From Rhizobiales bacterium GAS188 (GTDB lineage Bacteria > Pseudomonadota > Alphaproteobacteria > Rhizobiales > Beijerinckiaceae), in contig FNSS01000001.1 in the NCBI GenBank assembly GCA_900104855.1, positions 4,836,001 through 4,900,000 of the forward strand: DNA of 64,000 nucleotides, written 5' to 3'. How positions within the stretch are numbered: position 1 is the stretch's first letter; the number at the start of each line of letters is the position of its first letter. The position numbers and the translations under genes are program-made. The notes beneath the pieces were generated by a model. It ran no database searches, was not told the origin of the DNA, and saw nothing but the letters and a program-made list of their open reading frames with translations. Positions 35,522-45,254 of the stretch are shown one piece after another.

Positions 35522-36655
35522 ATGCCACAAGCCATCCTCGCCCCGATCAGGTATGCGCGTTACGCGCTGGGCTTCGATGCCAGGATCCTCGCACGCGACT
35601 ATTGGATGATCCTGCAGGGCAAGCACCGGCGCGCGATCCGCGAACGCAAGGGAACCTGCACGCTGCCGATCAGGCTGACGAGGGCGGTGATCGTCGCGAC
35701 CTATCCGCAAGGCAGCGAGATATTTTCGACCGTCAACTTGCTGGACGCCCTCGTGGCGAACGGCTTCTATGTGATCGTCGTATCGAGCCGCGAGCTCGAC
35801 GAGCACCTATCGGCCGAGCTTCTGCCGCATTGTCACTGCCTCCTCGAGCGCCACAATATCGGTCATGACTTCGGCGCCTATAAATTCGGCCTGGAATGGT
35901 TTCAACGCCAGGATTTCCTCGGCAGGGTCGAGGTGCTGGGCCTAGCCAATGACAGCATGTTCTATCCCAAGCGGTTCGCCGAGGAGCTCGGGACGCTTCT
36001 CTCCTGTGAGCATCCCTGGATGGGGCTGTATGAGAGCTTCGTTTGGCATCACCATGTGCAAAGCTTCCTGCAGCTCTTCCGGCGCGAGGTGTTCGACGCG
36101 CCATGCTTCAAATCCTTCTGGTCACAATACCGGCCTCTCTCGCTTCGCCGCCACGCGATCCACAAGGGCGAGATCGGCCTCAGTGGCTGCCTGCAGGCGG
36201 CCGGCTACGCGTCGTCCGTGCTCTACACCACCTCGCGCCTGCGCGGCGATCTCATGCGGAGGCTTGGTCAGGGGAAGAATGAGGACCTTCCCTTGCACCG
36301 AATCCTGCGGCTGAGCCTGAACGACGATTATTTCGCGGCGCTGGCGACGGCCGCGCAGTCCAATCTCACGCCGGGCTTCGTCGTGGAGGAATTGGTCAGC
36401 CGGGTGGTACGGCAGGGGGAATTGCACAATCCGACGCATGGCGTGGGGCTTCTGTGCAATTATCTCTACGGCGCTCCGCTGAAGCGAGATCTCTGTTATC
36501 GGGGAACGCACACGATTGCCGATCTCGTCGCCCTGAGCCATGAGTTCGACGAGGCCGAGAAGGCGAAGATTCTGTCCGACCTGCGCCGAAAGGGGCTCTA
36601 CGTGTCCTTGATGACGAAGCGTCAGCGCCATTTGTTCGACACGAGCCGCATCTGA
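35522..36655 (+). CDS. Rhamnan synthesis protein F (RgpF)-like glycosyltransferase
   Basis: 377 residues. 'RHNIGHDFGAYKFGLEW' and 'LGLANDSMFYP' match the two core RgpF motifs ('N.G.DFGA.K.G.....LND S'). 'VIVVSSREL' and 'VATYPQGSEI' form the Rossmann-like first half. RgpF proteins take part in polyrhamnose or other surface glycan assembly. No signal peptide or membrane helix is visible, so a cytoplasmic enzyme is likely. It precedes a DUF616 glycosyltransferase-like gene by 82 bases and an MsbA-like exporter further on. Confidence 0.82.
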   Translation: MPQAILAPIRYARYALGFDARILARDYWMILQGKHRRAIRERKGTCTLPIRLTRAVIVATYPQGSEIFSTVNLLDALVANGFYVIVVSSRELDEHLSAELLPHCHCLLERHNIGHDFGAYKFGLEWFQRQDFLGRVEVLGLANDSMFYPKRFAEELGTLLSCEHPWMGLYESFVWHHHVQSFLQLFRREVFDAPCFKSFWSQYRPLSLRRHAIHKGEIGLSGCLQAAGYASSVLYTTSRLRGDLMRRLGQGKNEDLPLHRILRLSLNDDYFAALATAAQSNLTPGFVVEELVSRVVRQGELHNPTHGVGLLCNYLYGAPLKRDLCYRGTHTIADLVALSHEFDEAEKAKILSDLRRKGLYVSLMTKRQRHLFDTSRI

Positions 36656-36737
36656 GCGTTGCCCTTGCCGGGATCCCGGCCGTTGGGCAAGGTCGGGCGG
36701 CGATTCCCCTCGCTAGTGCGGATAGGCCGGAGCACAT

Positions 36738-37586
36738 ATGCGTATCGATAAGGCGTGGCCGAGGCTGCGACATCTCTTCACGGGCGGCCCGCATCGCGGC
36801 TCGCAGCCGAGGCGCATTGTCTATACGTGCCTGTTCGGCCATTCGGAGCCTTTCAAGGACTTCGAATATGATCGGGAGGGGATTTCCGACTTCATCTGCT
36901 TCACCGATGATCCGGACCTCCGCTCCACTTTCTGGAAAGTCGTCTTCCTCCCGGCGCCGCTCCTCGATTCCGCCAGGGCCTCCAAGAGGATCAAGCATCA
37001 GCCGCACCGTTTCCTGCCGGACGCCGAGCAGAGCCTCTATCTCGACAACACGATCCGCCTGCGCGGCCGGCCAAGGGACATGTTCGATCTGCTCGAGGCG
37101 GCCGGCTCGCCGCTGGTCTGCATTCGACACCCGGACCGGAACTGCGTCTATGACGAGGCCCGTGAGGTCGTCGCGCTCGGTTATGATGGGCCAGGCAGGG
37201 TCGAACGCCAGATGCGCCATTATCGGCGGGTAGGCTATCCGGCCGCGAACGGGCTCGCGATGGTCGGCATGCTGCTGCGGCGTCATGGGGATGCGCGCGT
37301 GATGCGGCTCGGCGAGGAATGGTTCGAGCAACTCCTGCTCTATTCTCACCGCGATCAACTGTCATTCAACGTGGTCGCCTGGCAGCACGCCTTCGAGCCC
37401 ACCTATCTCGATCCCAAGGCGGCTTTGGAAGAGGTGATCGAATGGCCGGTGGCCAAGAGCGGCCGGCGTGTGCCGCGCGACTTCGACGATGACAGATATT
37501 TTCGACTCAATCCCGACATTCCGGCGACGGATGCGAGGCGTCACTATTTCCAGCAGGGCGAAGCCGAAGGTCGCCGCTACAAGTGA
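36738..37586 (+). CDS. DUF616 family glycosyltransferase-like protein
   Basis: 282 residues. 'IVYTCLFGHSEPFKDF' near the N-terminus is the hallmark of DUF616, and 'YLDNTIRLRGRP' carries the Asp-Asn expected for a metal-binding GT-A pocket ('DD' or 'DN' in this family). The C-terminal 'FRLNPDIPATDARRHYFQQG' looks like a short helical repeat seen in glycan enzymes. Together with the RgpF-like gene it suggests assembly of a surface polysaccharide. Confidence 0.78.
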   Translation: MRIDKAWPRLRHLFTGGPHRGSQPRRIVYTCLFGHSEPFKDFEYDREGISDFICFTDDPDLRSTFWKVVFLPAPLLDSARASKRIKHQPHRFLPDAEQSLYLDNTIRLRGRPRDMFDLLEAAGSPLVCIRHPDRNCVYDEAREVVALGYDGPGRVERQMRHYRRVGYPAANGLAMVGMLLRRHGDARVMRLGEEWFEQLLLYSHRDQLSFNVVAWQHAFEPTYLDPKAALEEVIEWPVAKSGRRVPRDFDDDRYFRLNPDIPATDARRHYFQQGEAEGRRYK

Positions 37587-38160
37587 TCGAGCGAGCCTTC
37601 GCTGTTTCCGGCAAGTGACGGGCTTCGACGCCGGCTGAGGGCACGATATTCGCGTCCGACCGCGCCATGACTGTCACCTGCTTGCAACACCTGCGCGGCG
37701 AGATGCCCCGCATGCAAAATTCCTGCAGCTTTGCTCGCCGAACTCGTTTATGAGGGCATAAATCTGCGGATGGACGATTCCCGCGGATTGGTTTGGGCAC
37801 AGGCAGCGCAAGGAGGGGTGGATGGATCGATTTCAGCAGCACATCCGGTCCAACTCGCTCGTCGTCCTGCAGCTCAGTCTTTTGGGATGGGCACCCAGGA
37901 CGACCCCGTTTTCGGGTTGAGCGTTACCTGACCGGACCAGGCCAGGGCTGAACTCAACAAGTCTGAACTCAACAAGCCTGAACTCAACCAGTTCCGCACT
38001 GGACCAGCTCTGAACGGCGCCTCACGGGCGCTTCCCCGTTTCTTCATCGCGTTTCGGCTTCTCACAGCATGCCCCGCTCCTCGCGGGACTGTCTTTGCAG
38101 CCACTTCGGCAACCACTTTGACAGTGCGTGCTGGCCGCGATCTCGACTGGACACTTAATC
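37587..38160. other. 574-bp intergenic region with a short tandem repeat
   Basis: No open frame here looks coding. The only structure I see is a 15-bp unit repeated three times at 37948-37992. Promoter signals for the exporter gene at 38161 are expected but not clear. Confidence 0.5.
37948..37992 (+). repeat. Three tandem copies of a 15-bp unit
   Basis: The unit (CTGAACTCAACAAGT and close variants) occurs at 37948-37962, 37963-37977 and 37978-37992 with one to three changes per copy. It is outside any gene and has no open protein frame I would trust. Confidence 0.85.
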
Positions 38161-39996
38161 ATGTTCCGCTTCTTCGAAACCCGTATCGATCCTTTCCGCA
38201 ACCATGACGAGACCATGCCGCCGGCCAGTCTCCTTGGTTTCTACTGGCGCTTCTGTCGGCAGGTCTGGCCCTTCCTTGCCTGCCTGATGGCGGTCGGCCT
38301 GATCGTCTCGCTGATCGAGGTGTCGATCCTGCGCTTCATCGGTTCGCTCGTCGATATGCTGCGCTCGACGAGCCCGGAACATGTGCTGCAGGATTACGGC
38401 ACGACCTTCCTCGTCATGGGACTGGTGATCCTGGTGGCGCGGCCGCTGGCGAGCTGGACGCATGATCTCTTGACGCAGCAGGCGATCGCGCCCGGCATGA
38501 CGAATCTCGTCCGCTGGCAGACGCATCATTTCGTCTTGCGCCAGTCGATCAGCTTCTTCGCCAATGATTTCGCGGGGCGCATCGCCTCGAAGATCATCCA
38601 GACCGGCCCGTCCTTGCGCGAATCCGTCGTGCAGATCATCGACGCGCTCTGGTTCGTCGCGATCTTCTCGGTGAGCGCGCTCGTCATCTTCGCACAGGCC
38701 GATTGGCGCCTCGCCTGTCCGCTGGCGCTGTGGATCATCGCCTATGTCCTGGCCCTGCGTCATTTCGTGCCGCAGATCCGCGACAAAGCCGCGCTGATGT
38801 CCGAGATGCGCTCGATCGTCACCGGCCGCATCGTGGACAGCTACACCAATGTCCAGACGGTGAAGCTGTTCGCGCATCCCGAGCGCGAGGATGCCTACGC
38901 CCGCGAGGCGCTCGTCGATCACACGGCGACTTTCCAGAGCGAGACGCGGCTGATCACCTTGATGAACGGCACGGTATCCGTCCTGAACAGCGTCCTCATC
39001 ATGGGCACGGGCAGCCTCGCCATATGGCTCTGGCTGAGGAGCGCGGTGACGCTCGGCGATATCGCTCTCGCCTCAGGCCTCGCCATCCGCATTTCCAACA
39101 TGTCGGGCTGGATCATGTGGGTGTCGATCGGCATCTTCGAGAATATGGGCACCGTGCAGGAAGGCATGGGCACGATCGCGCGGCCGCATTCTCTGGTCGA
39201 TCGACCTGCCGCGCCTGCGCTCGTCGCTTCGCGCGGCGCCATCCGCTTCGACAATGTCCGCTTCCATTACGGCAAGGCGGCCGGCGTCATCGACAATTTG
39301 TCCTTCGCGATCGCGCCCGGCGAGAAGGTCGGGCTCGTCGGACGCTCGGGCGCCGGCAAGTCGACGCTCGTGCATCTGCTGCTGCGTTTCTACGATGTCG
39401 AGAGCGGCCGCATCCTGATCGACGGCCGGGACATCGCGGCGGTCACGCAGAACAGCTTGCGCCAGCAGATTGGCATGGTGACGCAGGACACGTCGCTGCT
39501 GCATCGCTCGGTGGCCGATAATATTCTCTACGGTCAGCCGGATGCGCCGATGCAGGCGGTGATCGCGGCGGCACGCCAGGCGCATGCGCATGATTTCGTG
39601 CTGGGTCTTTCGGATCCGCATGGGCGCACCGGCTATGACGCCCATGTCGGGGAGCGAGGCGTGAAGCTGTCGGGCGGGCAGCGCCAACGCATCGCCATCG
39701 CGCGCGTGCTGTTGAAGAACGCGCCGATCCTCGTTCTCGACGAGGCGACCTCGGCGCTCGATTCGGAGGTCGAGGCCGCGATCCAGGAGAGCCTCTACTC
39801 GCTGATGCAAGGCAAGACGGTGATCGCCATCGCTCACCGGCTTTCGACCATCGCGGCGATGGATCGGTTGATCGTGCTCGATAAGGGCCGCATCGCCGAG
39901 ACGGGCACGCATGGCGAGCTCTTGGCGCGCGACGGCATCTACGCCTCCCTGTGGCGGCGCCAATCGGGCGGCTTCCTCAAATTGGATGCGGCTTAG
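38161..39996 (+). CDS. MsbA-like ABC exporter, fused membrane and ATPase domains
   Basis: 611 residues. The membrane half (about 20-330) has six hydrophobic segments. The ATPase half has Walker A 'GRSGAGKST', Q-loop 'IGMVTQDTSLLHRSVADNIL', signature 'LSGGQRQR' and Walker B 'ILVLDEATSALD', the type IV exporter set. ATG 38161 is chosen as the first Met in front of the conserved region. It is a homodimeric exporter, likely of a lipid, drug or glycan precursor; proximity to cfa and surface glycan genes favours a lipid-linked substrate. It converges on cfa across a palindromic repeat. Confidence 0.88.
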   Translation: MFRFFETRIDPFRNHDETMPPASLLGFYWRFCRQVWPFLACLMAVGLIVSLIEVSILRFIGSLVDMLRSTSPEHVLQDYGTTFLVMGLVILVARPLASWTHDLLTQQAIAPGMTNLVRWQTHHFVLRQSISFFANDFAGRIASKIIQTGPSLRESVVQIIDALWFVAIFSVSALVIFAQADWRLACPLALWIIAYVLALRHFVPQIRDKAALMSEMRSIVTGRIVDSYTNVQTVKLFAHPEREDAYAREALVDHTATFQSETRLITLMNGTVSVLNSVLIMGTGSLAIWLWLRSAVTLGDIALASGLAIRISNMSGWIMWVSIGIFENMGTVQEGMGTIARPHSLVDRPAAPALVASRGAIRFDNVRFHYGKAAGVIDNLSFAIAPGEKVGLVGRSGAGKSTLVHLLLRFYDVESGRILIDGRDIAAVTQNSLRQQIGMVTQDTSLLHRSVADNILYGQPDAPMQAVIAAARQAHAHDFVLGLSDPHGRTGYDAHVGERGVKLSGGQRQRIAIARVLLKNAPILVLDEATSALDSEVEAAIQESLYSLMQGKTVIAIAHRLSTIAAMDRLIVLDKGRIAETGTHGELLARDGIYASLWRRQSGGFLKLDAA

Positions 39997-40020
39997 GTTT
40001 GCAAAAAGCGGTCGGCCAAC

Positions 40021-40213
40021 CCTCCCCTTGTGGGAGAGGTCGATCCGAGCCGCCAGGCGAGGATCGGGTGAGGGGGGCAGCGCCGGCTCTGGGAGGCCCT
40101 TCAAATTGGGCTGGAATAAGCTGTCTCGACCTCGATTCCGAAGGCAGGAGCTGCCCCCCTCACCCGGCTTCTCATCGCTGCGCTCTTCGAAGCCGACCTC
40201 TCCCACAAGGGGA
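40021..40213. repeat. Palindromic intergenic element (nested inverted repeats)
   Basis: A 20-bp outer arm (40023-40042) is the exact reverse complement of 40194-40213, and a 16-bp inner arm (40066-40081) that of 40150-40165. It lies between two convergent genes, which makes it a candidate bidirectional terminator, but its size and composition also fit the mobile-like palindromic repeats common in Hyphomicrobiales. Confidence 0.85.
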
Positions 40214-40235
40214 CAGGTGAAAGGCGCCGCCGCTC

Positions 40236-41366
40236 TTACCGCACCGTCAGGTAGCCTCCCGGGACGCCCTTGGGCGAGAGGACGAGCTGCCCGACGCTGA
40301 TCTCGCGCGAGCGGAAGCCGCCGGCGCAGCCCAGCAGGTAATATTCCCACATGCGGCAGAAGCGCTCGCCGTCGACGCCCCTCTGGTTCATCAAAGCCGC
40401 GACGGCTGCGCGGTTCGATTGGAACTTGGCGTTCCAGGCCATCAGCGTCTTGTCGTAATCGGGGCCGAAATTATGCAGGTCCTCGACGACGAAGAGTCCG
40501 TGCACCGCAGTGCCGATCTGGCCGATCGTCGGCAGGACGCCATTGGGGAAGATGTATTTGTCGATCCACGGATCGAGCGCGGCCGGCTCGTTCCCCCAGA
40601 TGGTGTGCAGCAGGAACAACCCGTCCTCCTTGAGGAGGCGCCGCACGCTTTCGAAATAGACCCGATAATTCTTCAGGCCGACATGCTCGAACATGCCCAT
40701 CGAGACCGCATGGTCGAAGGGCTCGTGCTCGAGGTCGCGATAATCCTCGAGCCGCGGCTCCACCTTGCGTCCGGCATAGCGCTTGCGGCCATATTCGACC
40801 TGCTCCTTGGAGATCGTGACGCCGGTGCACTGCGCATCATAGCGCTCCGCCGCGAAGCCCATGAAGGCGCCCCAGCCGCAGCCGACATCGAGCACGCTCT
40901 GGCCGGCCCGCAACCCGACCTTGCGGCAGATGAGATCGAGCTTTGCGTCCTGCGCCTCGTTGAGCGTCCGCGCCTTCGGCCAATAGCCGCAACTGCCGGT
41001 GAGGCGATCGTCGAAGGTCGCTTCGAACACCTCGACCGGAAGGTCGTAATGGACATCGGCGACCTGTTTGGCCCGCCGCCTCGTCTGCCGGTTCTGCAGC
41101 TTCGACTTGGCCACCAGCAAGGCGAGGTTCATCGACAGAGGCAGTTTTTCGGTCAGCCGCGCTCCCACCGCCCTTGCGAAGAATTCGTCCAGGCGTTCGC
41201 AGCTGAACCAGCCATCCATATAGGCTTCGCCGAGCGCCAGCGATCCATGCGCCAGCACCCGGCCATATAACGCCTCGTTATGGACCTTGATGTCCCATGG
41301 CTCGCGGCCATTGATCTCGATGCGGGCCCGTGAAAGCAAATCTCGTACGACTGTTTCGGTATCCAT
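40236..41366 (-). CDS. cfa: Cyclopropane-fatty-acyl-phospholipid synthase
   Basis: 376 residues. The SAM motif '[12 protein letters not shown]', preceded by '[19 protein letters not shown]', and '[18 protein letters not shown]' are the Cfa signatures. '[20 protein letters not shown]' is the substrate-loop region. The C-terminal '[21 protein letters not shown]' is typical of the family. It adds a methylene bridge to unsaturated acyl chains in membrane phospholipids, in the cytoplasm at the membrane. Monocistronic, convergent with the ABC exporter. Confidence 0.95.
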   Translation of the reverse strand: MDTETVVRDLLSRARIEINGREPWDIKVHNEALYGRVLAHGSLALGEAYMDGWFSCERLDEFFARAVGARLTEKLPLSMNLALLVAKSKLQNRQTRRRAKQVADVHYDLPVEVFEATFDDRLTGSCGYWPKARTLNEAQDAKLDLICRKVGLRAGQSVLDVGCGWGAFMGFAAERYDAQCTGVTISKEQVEYGRKRYAGRKVEPRLEDYRDLEHEPFDHAVSMGMFEHVGLKNYRVYFESVRRLLKEDGLFLLHTIWGNEPAALDPWIDKYIFPNGVLPTIGQIGTAVHGLFVVEDLHNFGPDYDKTLMAWNAKFQSNRAAVAALMNQRGVDGERFCRMWEYYLLGCAGGFRSREISVGQLVLSPKGVPGGYLTVR

Positions 41367-41488
41367 GGAAGAGCAGCTCAGTTTTCACAAAGGACGAGAC
41401 GAGGCGGCACCAGGGAACCGCGTGCCGCGGCGGCGAGATTATCCTCGTCATCGAGATCGGCAATCGAAGCCGACAATTCAAGGGCACC

Positions 41489-41574
41489 TGGGACCGCTAG
41501 GCGTTCCGCCCGCTCTTACGAACGGCGAGGCCTTCACGCTGGGAAGAAGGGCGACCAGGACGGTCGCATTCCCA
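41489..41574. repeat. 86-bp palindromic intergenic repeat, copy A
   Basis: This segment begins with TGGGACCGC and ends with CGCATTCCCA-like sequence, so its ends are roughly complementary. The same 86-bp unit recurs at 45812-45897 with about 80% identity. Both copies share GAACGGCGAGGCC and GGGAAGAAGGGCGACC near the middle. Both are intergenic (here upstream of prpD). Confidence 0.8.
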
Positions 41575-41649
41575 GGGGCTTGGCAGGCTCCGGCGATTGG
41601 CTGCATGGAGGGTGTTCGCAATCGCGAAGAGCACGGAGATCCATCGCCA

Positions 41650-43149
41650 GTGAAAATCCATGAGGTCAGGGTCTATCCCTCGAAGACAGTGTTGCCGCGC
41701 GAGGCGCAGCTCGCCTGGAAGATGGCCTCGGTCGCTGCCGATCCGGTGGAGGTCGAAGCCGATGTCGAGGCGATGATCGTGAACCGCTTGATCGACAATG
41801 CGGGCGTGGCGCTCGCGGCCGTCAACCGGCCTCCCGTCGTCTCCGCCCGCGCCATGGCCTTGGGCCATATGAGGCGCGATGGCGCCCTGCTCTTCGGCGT
41901 CGAGGGCGTCTCGCGTGTCAGCCCGGAATGGGCGGCCTTCGCCAATGGCACGGCGGTGCGCGAGCTCGACATGCACGACACTTTCCTGGCGGCGGATTAT
42001 TCGCATCCGGGCGACAATATCCCGCCCATCCTCGCCGTGGCGCAGACGCTTCGCAAATCCGGCCGGGAGCTGATCCGCGGCATCGCGGCCGGTTACGAGA
42101 TCCATATCGATCTTGTGCGCGCCATCTGCCTGCACCGGCACAAGATCGATCACATCGCCCATCTCTGCCCCGCCCAGGCGGCTGGGATTGGCGCGCTGCT
42201 TAGCCTCCCGGTCGAGACCATCTACCAGGCGGTGCAGCAGGCCGTGCATGTGAGCTTCACCACCCGCCAATCGCGCAAGGGCGAGATCAGCTCCTGGAAG
42301 GCCTATGCGCCGGCCCATGCCGGCAAGCTCGCCATCGAGGCGGTCGACCGGGCGATGCGCGGCGAGGGCGCGCCGAGCCCGATCTATGAAGGCGAGGACA
42401 GCGTCATCGCCTGGCTTCTCGATGGGCCGGACGCCGTCTATCACGTGCCCTTGCCCGAGCCGCGCGAGGCCAAGCGCGCCGTTCTCGCAAGCTATACCAA
42501 GGAGCACAGCGCCGAATATCAGAGCCAGGCGCTGATCGATCTCGCCTTCAGGATGCGCGAACATATCTCCGACCTCGATGCGATCGAGCGGGTGATCCTG
42601 CATACCAGCCATCACACCCATTACGTCATCGGCACCGGAGCGAATGATCCTCAGAAGCTCGATCCGCGGGCGAGCCGCGAGACGCTCGACCATTCGATCA
42701 TGTACATCTTCGCCGTCGCGCTGCAGGACGGACGCTGGCATCACGTAGCGAGCTATGCGCCGGAACGTGCCGCAAGGCCGGACACGCTGGCGCTCTGGCA
42801 CAAGATCGAGACGCGCGAGGACCCGGACTGGACCCGCCGCTATCACGCCGCCGATCCAGACGAGCTCGCTTTCGGCGGGCGGGCCGAGATCGTGATGAAG
42901 GATGGCAGCAGGATCGAGGACGAGCTCGCGCTTGCCAACGCCCATCCGCATGGCGCCAGGCCCTTAGGCCGCGAGGATTATATCCGCAAGTTCAAGGTGC
43001 TGACCGATGGAATCGTCGAGCCGGCTGAAGCCGAGCGCTTCCTGGAGGCGGCGCAGGACATGGCGCGCCTCCCACCGGGCGAGCTCGACCGCCTCAATGT
43101 CGCACTGGCGCGGGACGCTTTGGCGGTCGGGCGGCCGGGAATCTTCTGA
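41650..43149 (+). CDS. prpD: MmgE/PrpD family 2-methylcitrate dehydratase
   Basis: 499 residues from GTG 41650, which places the usual '[20 protein letters not shown]' start at the N-terminus; an ATG at 41605 is possible. Family stretches include '[19 protein letters not shown]' and '[18 protein letters not shown]', both lining the active site in PrpD. The protein dehydrates 2-methylcitrate in propionate oxidation. The next gene, prpB, starts 76 bases on. A prpC gene (2-methylcitrate synthase) is not found nearby, so it must be elsewhere if the pathway is complete. Confidence 0.9.
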   Translation: MKIHEVRVYPSKTVLPREAQLAWKMASVAADPVEVEADVEAMIVNRLIDNAGVALAAVNRPPVVSARAMALGHMRRDGALLFGVEGVSRVSPEWAAFANGTAVRELDMHDTFLAADYSHPGDNIPPILAVAQTLRKSGRELIRGIAAGYEIHIDLVRAICLHRHKIDHIAHLCPAQAAGIGALLSLPVETIYQAVQQAVHVSFTTRQSRKGEISSWKAYAPAHAGKLAIEAVDRAMRGEGAPSPIYEGEDSVIAWLLDGPDAVYHVPLPEPREAKRAVLASYTKEHSAEYQSQALIDLAFRMREHISDLDAIERVILHTSHHTHYVIGTGANDPQKLDPRASRETLDHSIMYIFAVALQDGRWHHVASYAPERAARPDTLALWHKIETREDPDWTRRYHAADPDELAFGGRAEIVMKDGSRIEDELALANAHPHGARPLGREDYIRKFKVLTDGIVEPAEAERFLEAAQDMARLPPGELDRLNVALARDALAVGRPGIF

Positions 43150-43225
43150 GCGGGGCGCCCATCACGCTTGGTCGCGTCCCGCCGGACGGCCTATGATGAG
43201 CGCGCCAATACGCTAAGGATCCGTC

Positions 43226-44146
43226 ATGTCTTATCTCGTCTCGGCGGAGCTGCCTCTGCTCCCGGCAGGCCGCCGCCTGCGCGCGCTCATCGAGCGGTCG
43301 GGCATCCTGCCGATGCCCGGCGCCCATAACGGCCTTGCGGCCCTGCAGGCGCGCCAGGCGGGCTTCGAGGCGCTCTATCTGTCGGGCGCGGCCATGACGG
43401 CCTCGATGGGCCTGCCCGATCTCGGCGTGATCACGGTCGACGAGGTCGCATTCTTCATCCGGCAAGTGGCGCGCGCCTCGGCCCTGCCGCTGCTGGTCGA
43501 TGGCGATACCGGCTATGGCGAGGTCCTCAACGTCATGCATATGGTGCGCAGCTTCGAGGAAGCGGGCGCGGCCGCCGTCCATATCGAGGACCAGATCCTG
43601 CCCAAGAAATGCGGACATCTGAACGACAAGAAGCTCGCCGATCCTCACGACATGGCGGCGAAGGTCGCGGCCGCCGTGAAGGCGCGCCGCGATCTCCTCG
43701 TGATCGCTCGCACCGATGCGGCCGCAAGCGAAGGCATGGACGGTGCGGTGGCGCGCGCCAAGCTCTATCTCCAGGCTGGGGCCGATGCGATTTTTCCCGA
43801 AGCGCTCACGCAGGCCGAGATGTTCCGCGAATTTGCGCGGCGGGTCGATGCGCCGTTGCTCGCCAACATGACCGAGTTCGGCCGGACGCCCTTCTTCACC
43901 GCCGCCGAGTTCGAGGCGATGGGCTACAAGATGGGCATCTGGCCGGTCAGCGCGCTCAGGGTTGCGGCGAAGGCGCAAGGCGACCTCTACGTGGCGCTCC
44001 GACAGGATGGCGGCACGCACAACATGATCGAGCGCATGCAGACGCGCGCCGAGCTCTACGCCACGATCGGATATCACGATTACGAGGCGCTTGATTCATC
44101 GATCGTCGAGACCGTCATCCCCTCCGGCATGACGCAGCGTCGATAG
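43226..44146 (+). CDS. prpB: 2-Methylisocitrate lyase
   Basis: 306 residues of the isocitrate lyase/PEP mutase superfamily. 'ADGDTGYGEVLNVMHMVRSF'-like metal-site sequence ('LVDGDTGYGEVLN'), 'VHIEDQILPKKCGHLNDKKL' with the catalytic KKCGH, and 'ARTDAAASEG' are the PrpB signature. AAGGA precedes ATG 43226. It splits methylisocitrate into pyruvate and succinate. Adjacent to prpD, which supports assignment to the methylcitrate cycle and not another mutase. Confidence 0.9.
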   Translation: MSYLVSAELPLLPAGRRLRALIERSGILPMPGAHNGLAALQARQAGFEALYLSGAAMTASMGLPDLGVITVDEVAFFIRQVARASALPLLVDGDTGYGEVLNVMHMVRSFEEAGAAAVHIEDQILPKKCGHLNDKKLADPHDMAAKVAAAVKARRDLLVIARTDAAASEGMDGAVARAKLYLQAGADAIFPEALTQAEMFREFARRVDAPLLANMTEFGRTPFFTAAEFEAMGYKMGIWPVSALRVAAKAQGDLYVALRQDGGTHNMIERMQTRAELYATIGYHDYEALDSSIVETVIPSGMTQRR

Positions 44147-44154
44147 CTCGCGTC

Positions 44155-44259
44155 TCAGGGGCGCCGTTTGCGCTTGCCGCGGGCGATTTCGGTAGCGAAG
44201 ACAAGGCCGGGATGGGCCGAATAATCCGCCACCTCACGGAAGCGCAAGAGGTTCAGCAT
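44155..44259 (-). pseudogene. Small remnant resembling a DUF1330 protein
   Basis: On the minus strand 'VVMLNLLRFREVADYSAHP' (its Met codon at 44257-44259) resembles the conserved N-terminal segment of DUF1330 proteins. The following residues no longer match and the frame ends at 44155. Full DUF1330 proteins are about 95 or more residues. The identification is weak and rests on one motif. Confidence 0.3.
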
Positions 44260-44316
44260 GACGACGCTGCCCGCAATGCCGCGGCCCCAGGTAGCGGGCT
44301 TGTTCAATGTCCATCG

Positions 44317-44985
44317 TCATGTGCTCTCGGCGCCGCCTGGCTCGTGCTCGGCGAAGGCGAGCCTGGCGACATAGGCCGCCACGTCCTCCGGCCAGATGGC
44401 GATGAGCCCTTCGAAACGCTGCCGGTCATTGGCGAACAGCGCCCGTGTCGCCTCCTCGAAGTTCGGCAGGTTGCCGGCGAGCGCCGACATGACGCGATAG
44501 GCCGTCTCCTGCATCTCGCGTCTGCGGTCGCGGCCGATATTGGCGCGGCGCGCCTCCTCGACCAGCTTGCGCAAGGCGACCGAGGCGCCGCCGGGTTGCC
44601 GGCCGAGCCAGTCCCAATGGCGTGGCAGAAGCGTCACCTCGCGGGCGACGACGCCAAGTTTCGGCCGACCCCGGCCGCGCGGCTCGCCGCTTGACTCCGT
44701 GCCGGCCGACTCTGCGCCGGCGAGGTCCGCGCCGGCGGGCGAAGGCGCAGCCTCTTCCGCGCTTGCGCCAAAAGCCTGCGACAGGCGGGCCAAGACATCT
44801 TCGTCGGTCCCGCGTGTGTCGATGTCGATCACGCGGCCGGTGGCGTCGTCATAGATCAGCACCGGTCCCGCGGCTCCGCCTTCGGTCGCCGTCTTGACCG
44901 CGAGCGCCACCGCCGGCAGTGGGCCGGATCGAAGGCGCCGATGGCCGTCAAAGGCCGTGCAGGACTTGCGAAAAGCGTCATTCAT
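44317..44985 (-). CDS. DUF2239 family protein
   Basis: 222 residues. 'CTAFDGHRRLRSGPLPAVAL', 'LIYDDATGRVIDIDTRGT', 'GRGRPKLGVVAREVTLLPRH' and 'WDWLGRQPGGASVALRKLV' are the ordered DUF2239 stretches. The middle (about 75-105) is Ala/Glu/Ser-rich and probably disordered. Function is unknown; the final part resembles a DNA-binding-like helix cluster. A strong promoter with repeated CCGGGTA elements lies upstream. Confidence 0.85.
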   Translation of the reverse strand: MNDAFRKSCTAFDGHRRLRSGPLPAVALAVKTATEGGAAGPVLIYDDATGRVIDIDTRGTDEDVLARLSQAFGASAEEAAPSPAGADLAGAESAGTESSGEPRGRGRPKLGVVAREVTLLPRHWDWLGRQPGGASVALRKLVEEARRANIGRDRRREMQETAYRVMSALAGNLPNFEEATRALFANDRQRFEGLIAIWPEDVAAYVARLAFAEHEPGGAEST

Positions 44986-45019
44986 GGTGGTCGTCTCGGA
45001 TGGGTTCAGGGGTGCCGCA

Positions 45020-45065
45020 TATATATCCGGGTAAAATTCATTGTCAATATCGCCCGGGTATAATT
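45020..45065 (-). promoter_or_regulatory. Promoter of the DUF2239 gene with repeated operator-like elements
   Basis: On the minus strand TTGACA (plus 45042-45047) and TATATA (plus 45020-45025) are separated by 16 bases, close to consensus. A 13-bp direct repeat built on CCGGGTA (plus 45026-45038 and 45053-45065, 11 of 13 identical) brackets the -35. This spacing (27 bp) is about 2.5 helix turns, consistent with a regulator binding twice. Confidence 0.6.
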
Positions 45066-45254
45066 ACGCGTTCCGTGCCGCACCCGCGCCGCCGTCTCGG
45101 CCCCATTAAGGATTCATTAGCCATGAAAGCGTTTGGTGCGCCCCGCCGCCATGGCCGCTCTTATTTGAAAGGGACTGGACTGGCATAAGATATGCGCTTG
45201 CCGCTCAGCGACATGCCCTGTCCGCCAAGGCCGCGCGGGATTGGATGATCCGCC

